64,000 nucleotides of DNA from positions 1-64,000 of the forward strand of contig NZ_SGWI01000009.1 in assembly GCF_004519405.1 (NCBI RefSeq), read 5' to 3'. Shown one piece after another: positions 32,656 through 41,203 of this stretch. A program made the position numbers and the translations under genes. Every line of letters starts with the position of its first letter. The stretch's first letter is position 1. The notes under the pieces were generated by a model. It was given only the letters and a program-made list of their open reading frames with translations, did not search any database and had not been told where the DNA came from. The stretch comes from Pseudomonas sp. BCA17 (GTDB lineage: Bacteria; Pseudomonadota; Gammaproteobacteria; Pseudomonadales; Pseudomonadaceae).

Positions 32656-34094
32656 TGCGCTTGTCCGAGCTGAAAAATGCCGGCCGTGCGCCCAGCCTGC
32701 CGCTGAGCATCGAATTGGCGGATGCGGCCGGCCCCGGGCAATTGCAATTGTTGAGCCTGTTACGGGTGTTGCCGGGGCAGCGCTATGTGGGCGCGGCGGT
32801 TTGGCGTGGGCGTCCGGTGCTGGCCAAGTTGTTGGTGGGCAGCAAGGCCGCGCGGCATTTTCAGCGTGAACTCGACGGTGTGCGTCTATTGGCGGAGCAG
32901 GGGCTGGTCACGCCGTTGTTGTTGGCCGACGGCTTGCAGGAAGGCGAGGGTGGCTGGCTGCTGTTCGAGTTTCTTGAGGGGGCCGAAAGCCTGGCGCAAG
33001 CCTGGCGTGCTGTCGAAAATCTGCCGCCGCTGGCGGACGCGCAAACCGCCGTGCTCGCCGAGGCGCTGGGGGTGATTGCCCAGATGCACGCCCGTGGGGT
33101 TTGGCAGGAAGACCTGCACCTGGACAACCTGCTGCGCCATGACGGCAAGCTGTACCTGATTGATGGTGCCGGGATCTGCGTTGAGCAGGCCGGCAAGCCG
33201 TTGTCGCGTGAGCGCGTGCTGGAAAACCTCGGGGTGTTCTTTGCCCAGTTGCCGAAGAATCTCGAACCGTTTACCGAAGAGTTGCTGGTGTACTACCTGC
33301 TGGGTAATGGCGAGCACGCACTGCCGTTGGAAGCCCTCGAAAAACAGGTGCGTAAAGTCAGCGCCTGGCGCATGAAGGACTTCATGAGCAAGGTCGGTCG
33401 TGAATGCACACTGTTCAGCGTGGTGCGCGGGGCTTTCGCCTTGCGTGCGGCTCGTCGCGAAGAAGAGGCCGCGATGGTGCCGGTGCTGGGGCAGGCGGAT
33501 GCATTGCTTGAGCAGGGCCATTTGTACAAGACGGGTGGCGCGGCGAGCGTTGCCAAGGTCGAGGTGGCCGGTCGCCCATTGGTGATCAAGCGCTACAACA
33601 TCAAGGGGTTTACCCATTGGCTCAAGCGTTTCTGGCGCCCGAGCCGGGCTTGGCATTCCTGGCGTGAAGGCAACCGCCTGGCGTTCCTGGGCTTTGCCAC
33701 GCCCAAGCCGCTGGCCGTTCTGGAGAAGCGCTGTTTCTGGTTGCGCAGCCGGGCTTATCTCGTCACCGAATTCTTGCCCGGGCCGGACATCATCGAGCGC
33801 TTCGCGCCCTACGTCGAACACGGCGATGCGCCTGAAAACGAACTGTTGGCCTTGGAACAGTTATTCGCCGAACTGATCCGCGAGCGCATCAGCCATGGTG
33901 ACTTCAAGGGGCACAATCTGTTCTGGAACGACGGCCGCTGGGCGATGATCGATCTGGATGCGATGTGTCAGCACCGTTCCGTTGCCAGCTTTGCCCCGGC
34001 CTTTGCCAAGGACCGTGCGCGCTTCATGCGCAACTGGCCGCAGGAGAGTGCGCTGTATCGGCTGATCGACCGGCGCCTGCCCACACAGGTTTGA
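32655..34094 (+). CDS. Tandem kinase-like LPS core protein (PA5006-like)
   Basis: A 480-residue protein holding two kinase-like domains. The first (about 1-250) has ATP-site Lys in VLAKLLVGSKAA, catalytic loop VWQEDLHLDNLLRH and YLIDGAGICVE. The second (about 270-480) has PLVIKRYNIKGFTHWLKRF, catalytic loop ISHGDFKGHNLFWND and MIDLDAMCQHRS. Both loops keep the catalytic Asp and Asn, so both halves could be active. It is the last gene of the overlapping waa run and corresponds in place to P. aeruginosa PA5006, whose function is not settled. A role in core phosphorylation is inferred from context. Confidence 0.85.
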   Translation: MRLSELKNAGRAPSLPLSIELADAAGPGQLQLLSLLRVLPGQRYVGAAVWRGRPVLAKLLVGSKAARHFQRELDGVRLLAEQGLVTPLLLADGLQEGEGGWLLFEFLEGAESLAQAWRAVENLPPLADAQTAVLAEALGVIAQMHARGVWQEDLHLDNLLRHDGKLYLIDGAGICVEQAGKPLSRERVLENLGVFFAQLPKNLEPFTEELLVYYLLGNGEHALPLEALEKQVRKVSAWRMKDFMSKVGRECTLFSVVRGAFALRAARREEEAAMVPVLGQADALLEQGHLYKTGGAASVAKVEVAGRPLVIKRYNIKGFTHWLKRFWRPSRAWHSWREGNRLAFLGFATPKPLAVLEKRCFWLRSRAYLVTEFLPGPDIIERFAPYVEHGDAPENELLALEQLFAELIRERISHGDFKGHNLFWNDGRWAMIDLDAMCQHRSVASFAPAFAKDRARFMRNWPQESALYRLIDRRLPTQV

Positions 34095-34122
34095 CGCTCG
34101 GTCGATAGGGGGGGGCAGGTGG

Positions 34123-34301
34123 CTAATGCCAGCCAGTTAAGAGAAAGGCTAAAAAGTAACCTGTGGCGAGGGAGCTTGCTCCCGTTGGACTGCGCAGCAG
34201 TCCCATGCTTTGTAAACAAAGAGCGGGGCCGCTTCGCGGCCCAACGGGAGCAAGCTCCCTCGCCACACATACAGCGTTCACCCTTAACTGACTGGCATTA
34301 G
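34123..34301. mobile_element. Nested palindromic element: REPIN inside 19-bp inverted repeats
   Basis: Outer arms CTAATGCCAGCCAGTTAAG (34123-34141) and CTTAACTGACTGGCATTAG (34283-34301) match as inverted repeats at 18 of 19 positions. Inside them is a REPIN, 34162-34267: TGTGGCGAGGGAGCTTGCTC and its complement, with two further hairpins in the centre (GACTGCGCAGCAGTC and GGGCCGCTTCGCGGCCC). A short palindrome GCAGGT-G-ACCTGC lies just outside at 34303-34315. The layout is that of a MITE-like non-coding mobile unit. It separates the waa operon from the convergent receptor gene. Confidence 0.75.
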
Positions 34302-34340
34302 GGCAGGTGACCTGCTCCCACATTTTGCCTTGTGGTGATC

Positions 34341-36422
34341 CTAGAACTGGTACTCAGCCCCAGCCCCTGCATACCACGACCGCCCAGGGGCCGCTTCGTA
34401 ATAGCGGCCGTTGCCATCCCCCACGATGACCGAGCCGACGTACTGGCGGTCCAGCAAGTTATCCAGGCGCAGTGTCTGGTGAAAGGTCCAGTGCTCCACC
34501 TTCTGCTCGAACCGTGCGCGCCAGTTGAACACGCTATAGCCCGGCGCTGCGTGTTGCTGGTTGGTGTCTTCGACATAGACCTTGCTGCGGTACATACCTT
34601 CCAGGGCGGTGCTGACCCAGTCGCGGGGCTTCCAGTTCAGCTCGGCGAACAGGGTGGTTTGTGGGACGCCGGGCAGGTAGTTGCCTTTTTCCACGGGGTT
34701 GCCGCCGCCAATAAAGTCGCTGTCGTAGGTGGCTTGCAGGCGGGTGTAGGCAAGGTTGGTGCTCCACTGTTCCGTCAGTTGGCTTTCGATGCCCAATTCG
34801 AAGCCTCGGCGCAGGGTGCGCCCGGCGTTCTGGTAGGTGGTGCGACCACCGCTGGACTGTTGCACCACCAACTCGTCTTCGGTGGTGATCTGGAACACCG
34901 CTGCGTTGAGGCGGGTGTCCTGTCCGATGCGTGCTTTGAGCCCCATTTCGTACTGGGTGCTGACCGACGGCTTGAGCGCAAAGTTAAAGCCGTTCGAGGT
35001 GCTGGAGTAAGCCGATTCGGCCTGGGTAGGCGTTTCGAAGCCTTTGCCCGCACTTACATAGCCGTGCAGGTCGGGCGTAAAGGCGTACATAACGCTCACC
35101 GAAGGTGTGTTCTTCTGGTAGGTCTTGTTGCCGCTGTCGTTACCGTCGCTGAGGAAATGGTCGCTTACGTCCATCTTCATGGTGCTGTGGCGCAGGCCGG
35201 CTTGCAGGGTCCAGTCGCCCAGCAGCCAGTTGGCCTGTACGAATGGGTCGAGGCTGGTGGCGGTGTCGACTTCATCGCGACCCAGGGCACCCTTGACGCC
35301 ATGTACACCGTTGAGCGTATTGGAATAACCCTGGCGATCATCCTGGCTGCGGTCGTAGTCGAGGCCGGTGATCAGGGTGAGGTCGCCGGGCGCGCTGGTG
35401 ATGGGTTGCAGCCAGTGGATGGAGCCACCGTAGAATTTGCGGTCGAAGTCCACGACGCCGCCGCGTCTGTCGGGTGGAGTGCCACCTGGAATCGACAAAT
35501 ATTGAATCACGCTCCGGCGGCCCGTGTAGGCATTCACCTGCAGTGTCGCATCGCCGAAATAGCGTTCGTAATTCAGGCCCAGTTGCTGATGATCGATACT
35601 TTTGCGCGTGTTGTACTGCAGCGCGGCGGGCGCGACCGAGCGTGGATCGGCCTTGTACGCCGCCCAGGTCTGCCCCAGCGGGTCCTGTGTGCCGTTTTGC
35701 TCCAGGCTGCTGTAGATCAGCGCCAGTTTGCTGTCGTCATCCGGCTGGACGTTGAGCTTGGCGAAGGTCTGGTCGCGGCGCGCGCTGCTGTGGTCGCGGT
35801 AGCCATCGGTGTCCATGCGTGAGGCATCGAGCACGAAGCCGGCACCGTTTGCCGCGCCTTCGGCCGTCAGGTGGTTTTTGTTCAGGCCGTCGCTGCCTAC
35901 CAAGGTTTCCGCGCCGATGCGCGGTGGGCCTTCGCCGTCGCGGGAGAACATCTGGATCACCCCGCCAGCGTTACTGCCGTACAGCGTGGCTGCGGGGCCG
36001 CGCAGCACTTCAATACGTTCGGCGGTGTCGAGGTTGAAGGTGGCCGCCTGGCCTTGGCCGTCCGGGGTGCTGGCGGGTATGCCGTCGGCAATCAGTTTGA
36101 TGCCGCGTACGCCAAACGCCGAGCGCGCACCGAAGCCGCGAGAGGAAACCTGCAGGTCCTGAGCGTAGTTCTGGCGGTTCTGCACCACCAGGCCGGGTAC
36201 ACGGGACAGGGCTTCGGAGGCGTTGATGCCGAGTTGGCCGTCGCTGATCTGCTCGTGGCTGATGCTGTCTACCGAGTACGGCAGGTCGAAGGTCGGGCTG
36301 GCGCTGCGCGAGCCGGTGACCACGCTGGGGTCCAGGATGATGGCCGTGTCGTCGGCCTTGGCGGTATCGCACAGGGCGAACAGGCCAGGTAGTAGGAAGG
36401 TGATGCGAGCGAGGGTTTTCAT
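34341..36422 (-). CDS. TonB-dependent receptor, PqqU/YncD-like
   Basis: A 693-residue outer-membrane receptor. A signal peptide (cleavage near CDTAKA-DD), a TonB-box-like DPSVVTGSR, a plug domain and a beta-barrel ending in the aromatic AEYQF are visible. The plug motif LVVQNRQNYAQDLQVSSRGF, the IPASTPDGQGQ loop, the SSGGRTTYQNAGRT repeat and the C-terminal YVGSVIV..GNGRYYE closely match E. coli YncD as I remember it. YncD was renamed PqqU because it imports pyrroloquinoline quinone. PQQ uptake is thus the best guess; a siderophore role is less likely. It is a single gene on the opposite strand to the LPS genes and interrupts their order; no Fur box was recognised. Confidence 0.85.
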   Translation of the reverse strand: MKTLARITFLLPGLFALCDTAKADDTAIILDPSVVTGSRSASPTFDLPYSVDSISHEQISDGQLGINASEALSRVPGLVVQNRQNYAQDLQVSSRGFGARSAFGVRGIKLIADGIPASTPDGQGQAATFNLDTAERIEVLRGPAATLYGSNAGGVIQMFSRDGEGPPRIGAETLVGSDGLNKNHLTAEGAANGAGFVLDASRMDTDGYRDHSSARRDQTFAKLNVQPDDDSKLALIYSSLEQNGTQDPLGQTWAAYKADPRSVAPAALQYNTRKSIDHQQLGLNYERYFGDATLQVNAYTGRRSVIQYLSIPGGTPPDRRGGVVDFDRKFYGGSIHWLQPITSAPGDLTLITGLDYDRSQDDRQGYSNTLNGVHGVKGALGRDEVDTATSLDPFVQANWLLGDWTLQAGLRHSTMKMDVSDHFLSDGNDSGNKTYQKNTPSVSVMYAFTPDLHGYVSAGKGFETPTQAESAYSSTSNGFNFALKPSVSTQYEMGLKARIGQDTRLNAAVFQITTEDELVVQQSSGGRTTYQNAGRTLRRGFELGIESQLTEQWSTNLAYTRLQATYDSDFIGGGNPVEKGNYLPGVPQTTLFAELNWKPRDWVSTALEGMYRSKVYVEDTNQQHAAPGYSVFNWRARFEQKVEHWTFHQTLRLDNLLDRQYVGSVIVGDGNGRYYEAAPGRSWYAGAGAEYQF

Positions 36423-36595
36423 GAGTCAGCCGGAATGCGGGGCGCCTGGTGTGTAAACGCGCAAAAGGGCGCGAGTTTAGAGGTTTGGCAGATTTTTCGC
36501 ATTTCGGAAGCCTCCTACGCGTTGTAGCGGTGGGGCTGGGCTGAACCCTGAACAGCTCGGGTGCTAGCGTGGCGGACCCTCACTGGAGTCTCGCC

Positions 36596-36916
36596 ATGAA
36601 AATAAAAACTGCTGTGGCACTGGGTCTGGTTTCGCTGACGATAAGTGGCTGCGGCACACTTAACACGGTACTGCGTGAAGATGTCGCAGCGACCCGGGAG
36701 TTGCGCAAGCAAAAAACCTACTGTGCATCCATTCCTCGTGTCTACAGCGGCGTGGCGTTTGATTTCTGCCTGCTGCACGCTGCGCCGGACCCCACCGGTG
36801 TGCTCATACCTGTTGTGCTGGCGGATATCGCCGTGTCGGGGGCGTTGGATACGGTCGTTCTGCCTTACACCCTGTACCGGCAGGTCGAGTACGGCAATAT
36901 CGATGTGTACCGTTAA
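36596..36916 (+). CDS. Small YceK/YidQ-type lipoprotein
   Basis: A 106-residue predicted lipoprotein with signal sequence MKIKTAVALGLVSLTISGCG and lipobox ISGC. The mature part has YSGVAFDFCLLHAAPDP, then a hydrophobic stretch LIPVVLADIAVSGALDTVVL and PYTLYRQ, the pattern of the YceK/YidQ (DUF1375) family. Function is unknown. The ATG at 36596 has CTGGAG upstream. It lies divergent from the receptor gene. Confidence 0.8.
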   Translation: MKIKTAVALGLVSLTISGCGTLNTVLREDVAATRELRKQKTYCASIPRVYSGVAFDFCLLHAAPDPTGVLIPVVLADIAVSGALDTVVLPYTLYRQVEYGNIDVYR

Positions 36917-37060
36917 GCCTCGCCGATCCTCTTGGCGCTAACAGTCTTGCACTGCTTTTAAGCTATAATCCCGCCCTTTAGCTGTTTCCCGCCGAGGTGG
37001 GAGGCACACTTTTTTCAGGCGCAACCCGCCTGCATGCAGACTAAAAGAGGCTAGACCCCT

Positions 37061-38818
37061 GTGGCATTGACGATTCTTGGCCTGTCCGGCGCCCTTAGCC
37101 ATGATCCTTCCGCAGCCTTGTATATCGACGGCAAGCTGATCGCGGCCGCCGAAGAAGAGCGCTTCGTACGCGACAAACATGCAAAGAACCGCATGCCTTA
37201 CGAGTCGGCGAAGTTCTGCCTGGAGCAGGCCGGCATCAAGCCTTCCGACGTTGACGTGGTAGCCATCCCGTTTGCCCCGATCAGCCTGTTCGGTGAGGCA
37301 CGCTGGCACTACGCCAAGCGTTACTGGTACGCCCCGGACCGCGCGCTTGACGCGATCCTGATGGGCAACCGTCGCTACAAGCGCTATCGCAACAAGATTG
37401 TCTGGTGCCTGGAGCAACTGGGTTTCGATCCGAAGAAGATCAAGATCGAGCCGGTTGAACACCACCTGGCCCACGCTTCCAGCGCCTATCACTGCTCGGG
37501 CTTCCAGGAGAAAACTGCAATCCTGGGCATCGACGGCAAAGGTGAGTACGCCACCACGTTCTTCGGCTACGGCGAAAACGGCAAGATCCACAAGATCAAG
37601 GAGTTCTACGATCCGGACTCCCTGGGCGGCCTGTACGGCGCAATCACCGAGTTCCTCGGTTTCGAGATGCTCGACGGCGAGTTCAAGGTCATGGGCATGG
37701 CGCCGTACGGCGACGCCAGCAAATACGACTTCTCGCGCTTGGCGTCTTTCGAAAACGGCGAATTGGTGATCAACACCGACTACGCCAACGTCATTGGCCT
37801 GCGTCGCTACAAAGAGAAAGGCAAGGGCTTCTATTTCTCGCCAAAACTGATCGAGTGGCTGGGGCCAAAGCGCGAAGGCGATATTGCCGACGAGCCGTAC
37901 ATCCACTACGCCGCCAGCATGCAAGCGCTGTTCGAGAAACTGGCCCTGCAGATGATCGACCATTACCTGGGCGACATCCTCAAGGAAACCGGCAAGCTGG
38001 CCTTCGCCGGCGGCTGCGCGCTGAACGTCAAGCTGAACCAGAAGATCATCGCTCGTGACGACGTGAAAGAGCTGTTCGTGCAACCGGCGTCCGGCGATGC
38101 CGGCACTGCGGTCGGCGCGGCGGCCTATGTCTCCCACGCCCGTGGTGTACCGGTCGAGAAGATGGAACACGTCTACCTCGGCCCGTCCTACAGCAACGAA
38201 GATGTGATCGCCGCGTGTGCCAGGCACGAGAGCAAGCCGAACTGGCGCAAGATCGAGAACATGCCTGAGCGTATCGCCAGGATCATGGTCGATGGCAACC
38301 CGGTGGCCTGGTTCCAGGGCCGCATGGAGTTCGGTCCGCGTGCGTTGGGCGGCCGTTCGATCATCGGCTGTCCAAGCGCCACCGGCGTGGCTGACCGCAT
38401 CAACCACCAGATCAAGTTCCGCGAACGCTGGAGGCCTTTCTGCCCGTCGATGCTCGACACCGTGGCCCCGCAGATGATCAAGGTCGATCATCCGGCACCC
38501 TTCATGACCTTCACCTTTGAAGTGGCGGAAGAGTGGAAGACCCGTGTGCCGGAAGTGGTCCATGAAGATGGTACCTCCCGTGCCCAGGTGCTCAAGCGCG
38601 AATACAACCCGCGCTACTACGACATGATGAAAGAGCTGGAAGTGCTGACCGGCAACGGCGTGTCCCTGAACACGTCGCTCAACCGTCGTGGCGAAGCGAT
38701 GATCTGCTCGCCGACCGATGCCTTGAACATGTTCTTCGGCTCCGACCTGCAGTACCTGATCATGGAAGACATCCTGGTCGTTAAAGACGGCGTGGACCCT
38801 TATGACGCTGTGGTCTGA
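37061..38818 (+). CDS. wapO: LPS core carbamoyltransferase (PA5005-like)
   Basis: A 585-residue NodU/TobZ-family carbamoyltransferase. N-terminal LGLSGALSHDPSAALYIDGK and AAAEEERFVRDKHAKNRMPY, the metal-binding EHHLAHASSAYHCSGF, and the C-terminal YrdC-like half with GGCALNVKLNQK and FQGRMEFGPRALGGRSI define the family. In P. aeruginosa the homologue carbamoylates heptose of the inner core. Start is GTG at 37061 with AAGAGG 10 nt upstream; a TATAAT box at 36964-36969 probably marks its own promoter. The mig-14 gene begins on the base after its stop codon, so the two are cotranscribed. Confidence 0.9.
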   Translation: MALTILGLSGALSHDPSAALYIDGKLIAAAEEERFVRDKHAKNRMPYESAKFCLEQAGIKPSDVDVVAIPFAPISLFGEARWHYAKRYWYAPDRALDAILMGNRRYKRYRNKIVWCLEQLGFDPKKIKIEPVEHHLAHASSAYHCSGFQEKTAILGIDGKGEYATTFFGYGENGKIHKIKEFYDPDSLGGLYGAITEFLGFEMLDGEFKVMGMAPYGDASKYDFSRLASFENGELVINTDYANVIGLRRYKEKGKGFYFSPKLIEWLGPKREGDIADEPYIHYAASMQALFEKLALQMIDHYLGDILKETGKLAFAGGCALNVKLNQKIIARDDVKELFVQPASGDAGTAVGAAAYVSHARGVPVEKMEHVYLGPSYSNEDVIAACARHESKPNWRKIENMPERIARIMVDGNPVAWFQGRMEFGPRALGGRSIIGCPSATGVADRINHQIKFRERWRPFCPSMLDTVAPQMIKVDHPAPFMTFTFEVAEEWKTRVPEVVHEDGTSRAQVLKREYNPRYYDMMKELEVLTGNGVSLNTSLNRRGEAMICSPTDALNMFFGSDLQYLIMEDILVVKDGVDPYDAVV

Positions 38819-39715
38819 ATGCTGAACCGCTTCCGGGGTTGGCGTGAACGTGGCTGGGCGCCTGTCGAGGCCGAGGTTTACGCCCAAGCCTGGCAGCGTT
38901 ACGGCGGCAGTGTGGCGACTCATCCACAGGTGATCGAGCGCCTGGCCGGCCTGGCGCAGATTCCGGTGCGTTACCTGGGCTGGGAGCAGGACGGTGAACT
39001 CAAGGGGGCGATAGCCACTTGGGGGCGCGACCTGGCCCTGTCCAAGGACGTACTCAAGCGCCGTGGCAAGAAAGGCCTGTTTGACCTGGGCAATGCCGAG
39101 ATCATTCTGCCGATCGCCGCCCAGGCGCAGGTGCCGCTGCGCCATCGTGCGCGCTACCTGTCGTCGCTGAATGAAGGCCGTATCAGCACGCTCAAGCCCC
39201 AGGCCGAGCAATTGGCCATGGCGCGCACCCCCGAAGACCTGTCGAAGAAGTTTCGCTACAACCAGCGTCGTGAGTTGCGTCTGCTTGAAGAGGCGGGCGG
39301 CGTGGTGCGGGCGGTGATTGAGTTTTCCAGTGAGGAACTGGCGGCGATTTATTGCGACCTGTTCCAGCGCCGCTGGGGGTTCCCGGCCGCGGGTGCGGCG
39401 CGTCTGGCCGAGGTGCTTGAGTTGCTCAAGGAGTTTCTGTTCGGCTCGGTGCTGTTCCTCAATGGCGCGCCGATTGCGGTGCAACTGGTGTATCAAGTGC
39501 AGTCCACCGAGTGGTTCAGCGCCGAATATGTCAATGGTGGTGTCGACCCTGAGACCCGCGCATTCAGCCCCGGCAGTGTGCTCAGCTTCCTCAATACCCA
39601 AAGTGCCTGGGAGCAGGCGCGGGCGGCCGGCAAGGCGCTGCGTTTCTCTTTCGGGCGTTCCGACCGTGAATACAAGGAGCGCTGGTGCAACCCGGTGCCG
39701 GTGTTCAGCGTATGA
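38819..39715 (+). CDS. Mig-14 family protein
   Basis: A 298-residue cytoplasmic or peripheral inner-membrane protein of the Mig-14 family, with a GNAT-like C-terminal half (NQRRELRLLEEAGGVVRAVI, FLFGSVLFLNGAPIAVQLVY, ALRFSFGRSDREYKERWC). In Salmonella and P. aeruginosa (PA5003) it contributes to resistance to antimicrobial peptides. The ATG follows the carbamoyltransferase stop with no gap and the stop overlaps dnpA by 4 nt. Its role in envelope modification is inferred from family and location in the LPS cluster. Confidence 0.9.
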   Translation: MLNRFRGWRERGWAPVEAEVYAQAWQRYGGSVATHPQVIERLAGLAQIPVRYLGWEQDGELKGAIATWGRDLALSKDVLKRRGKKGLFDLGNAEIILPIAAQAQVPLRHRARYLSSLNEGRISTLKPQAEQLAMARTPEDLSKKFRYNQRRELRLLEEAGGVVRAVIEFSSEELAAIYCDLFQRRWGFPAAGAARLAEVLELLKEFLFGSVLFLNGAPIAVQLVYQVQSTEWFSAEYVNGGVDPETRAFSPGSVLSFLNTQSAWEQARAAGKALRFSFGRSDREYKERWCNPVPVFSV

Positions 39716-41118
39716 GTCGCAAGCAGCAATTGCTCAAGCGCCATCGGCGCAACAAACGCATTGCCCTGTTGATCGGCCTGTTGGGGTTGATCGCGGCTGG
39801 CGTGCTGGTGGCCTGGTGGTTGCCGTTGGTGCTGGCGGTCGTGCTGTGGGCAGCCCACGAAGCGTGGTTTGCCGATCATTTGTTCTACTCGCCCAAAGAC
39901 GACTATGCGTACGCTTTTCCCGCGGGCAGCGAGCAGCCGGGTTTACGTCTGGAGGCGGGGCGGCTGATGCTGGATACGCCGCTGGAGGCTGATGAAACCC
40001 TGATCGTCGGTGTCGAGCTGAAGAGTTCGTGGCTCGGTCGTTTCGTGGATCCGGCGGTGGAGTTGCTGGGCCTGGAAGCGCCTGACCGGCAGGTTTTCGA
40101 ACGTGGGGTGGCAGGGCGGCGCTACCTCAACCTTACAGGCGCCGGCGAAGCGTTGTCGGCGGGCAAGCTCGAACTGCGCGGGCGCTGGTGTCGGATTAAG
40201 GGCCAGCCGACCCTGTGGCGTTTCCGACAGCCGGACTATCGCCAGCAACGCGTCATGGTGATTGCGCCCCACGCCGACGATGCCGAGCTGGCTGCATTCA
40301 GCCTTTACAGCCAGGCTGCCGAAAGCTGGATCGTCACCCTGACGGCGGGTGAAATCGAGGCCGAACATTACCGGCAGATGGGTATGCCTGTGGCCCAGGC
40401 CGCGCGGATCAAAGGGCGCTTGCGCGCCTGGGACAGCGTCGCGGTGCCTCGCTGGGCCGGGGTACCCGAGGCGCAGTGCGTGCAATTGGGTTACTTCTGC
40501 ATGCAATTGCAGGCCATGCAGGCGGCGCCGGATGAACCCCAGGCTTCCCGTGAAGCCGACTTGAACGATACGCGGCTGTTTCGTCAGTTCAACGGGTTCA
40601 CCCTGCCGGGGGATGTGGACGGCGCGCCGACCTGGAGTAACCTGATCGCCGACCTGCGAGCGCTGCTGCTCAAGGCGCGTCCGCAGGTGATCGTGTTGCC
40701 GACGCCGCTGCTGGACCCTCACGCGGATCATATCTGCGCCCACGCGGCGATACTCGAGGCCCTGCAAGGGCTGGAGTGGCAGCCCGATACGTTGCTCGGC
40801 TACGCCAACCATCTGCATGATAACGACCGCTGGCCCATGGGCGATTCGGGGGCCGGTGTAGCACTGCCGCCGCGCTTCGACTCAGGCGTCGAGCTGGTGC
40901 CTTGCAGCTTCACGCTCGCCTTGAGCCAGCAGCAGGACAAGGCCATGGCCTTGGGCATGATGCATGACCTGCAGCCGCGAGCGCCGTTCAAGCGTCGCCT
41001 GCGCCGGTGGCTGCAGCAGCTGTTGGCGGGCCGTGCTCCGTCGCCTTATGGCGAGAACGAGTTCTTTCGCAAGGCCGTGCGTCGTCACGAGCTGCTATGG
41101 GTCCTGAAGCAGGACTGA
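39712..41118 (+). CDS. dnpA: PIG-L-type de-N-acetylase, DnpA-like
   Basis: A 468-residue protein with two N-terminal hydrophobic helices (ALLIGLLGLIAAGVLVAWW and the next segment). A beta-rich region follows, then a PIG-L/LmbE zinc deacetylase domain: VMVIAPHADDAELAAFS holds the Zn-binding His-Asp-Asp and DPHADHICAHAAIL a further His pair. It corresponds to P. aeruginosa PA5002 (DnpA), a putative LPS-core de-N-acetylase linked to fluoroquinolone tolerance and persistence. The start at 39712 overlaps mig-14 (ATGA). The substrate is unproven. Confidence 0.88.
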   Translation: MSRKQQLLKRHRRNKRIALLIGLLGLIAAGVLVAWWLPLVLAVVLWAAHEAWFADHLFYSPKDDYAYAFPAGSEQPGLRLEAGRLMLDTPLEADETLIVGVELKSSWLGRFVDPAVELLGLEAPDRQVFERGVAGRRYLNLTGAGEALSAGKLELRGRWCRIKGQPTLWRFRQPDYRQQRVMVIAPHADDAELAAFSLYSQAAESWIVTLTAGEIEAEHYRQMGMPVAQAARIKGRLRAWDSVAVPRWAGVPEAQCVQLGYFCMQLQAMQAAPDEPQASREADLNDTRLFRQFNGFTLPGDVDGAPTWSNLIADLRALLLKARPQVIVLPTPLLDPHADHICAHAAILEALQGLEWQPDTLLGYANHLHDNDRWPMGDSGAGVALPPRFDSGVELVPCSFTLALSQQQDKAMALGMMHDLQPRAPFKRRLRRWLQQLLAGRAPSPYGENEFFRKAVRRHELLWVLKQD

Positions 41119-41203
41119 GACCCTATTGAAGGCCGGCGTGAATTCGCCTGTCGCTTTTTTTACCGGGCCGCGTGCCCGTAGCCAGATCGCTGCATGGAGA
41201 GAT

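Noticed and set aside
36423..36595. Fur box upstream of the TonB-dependent receptor
   Set aside because: No sequence near the GATAAT-type 19-bp consensus is visible, which also argues against a siderophore receptor.
36947..36969. TTGCAC/TATAAT as a complete sigma-70 promoter for the carbamoyltransferase
   Set aside because: The spacing is only 11 bp; the -10 box may be real, but no -35 fits at 16-18 bp.
36938..39601. An 887-codon open frame on the minus strand opposite the carbamoyltransferase and mig-14
   Set aside because: Same shadow-type composition; the plus-strand genes carry complete family motifs.
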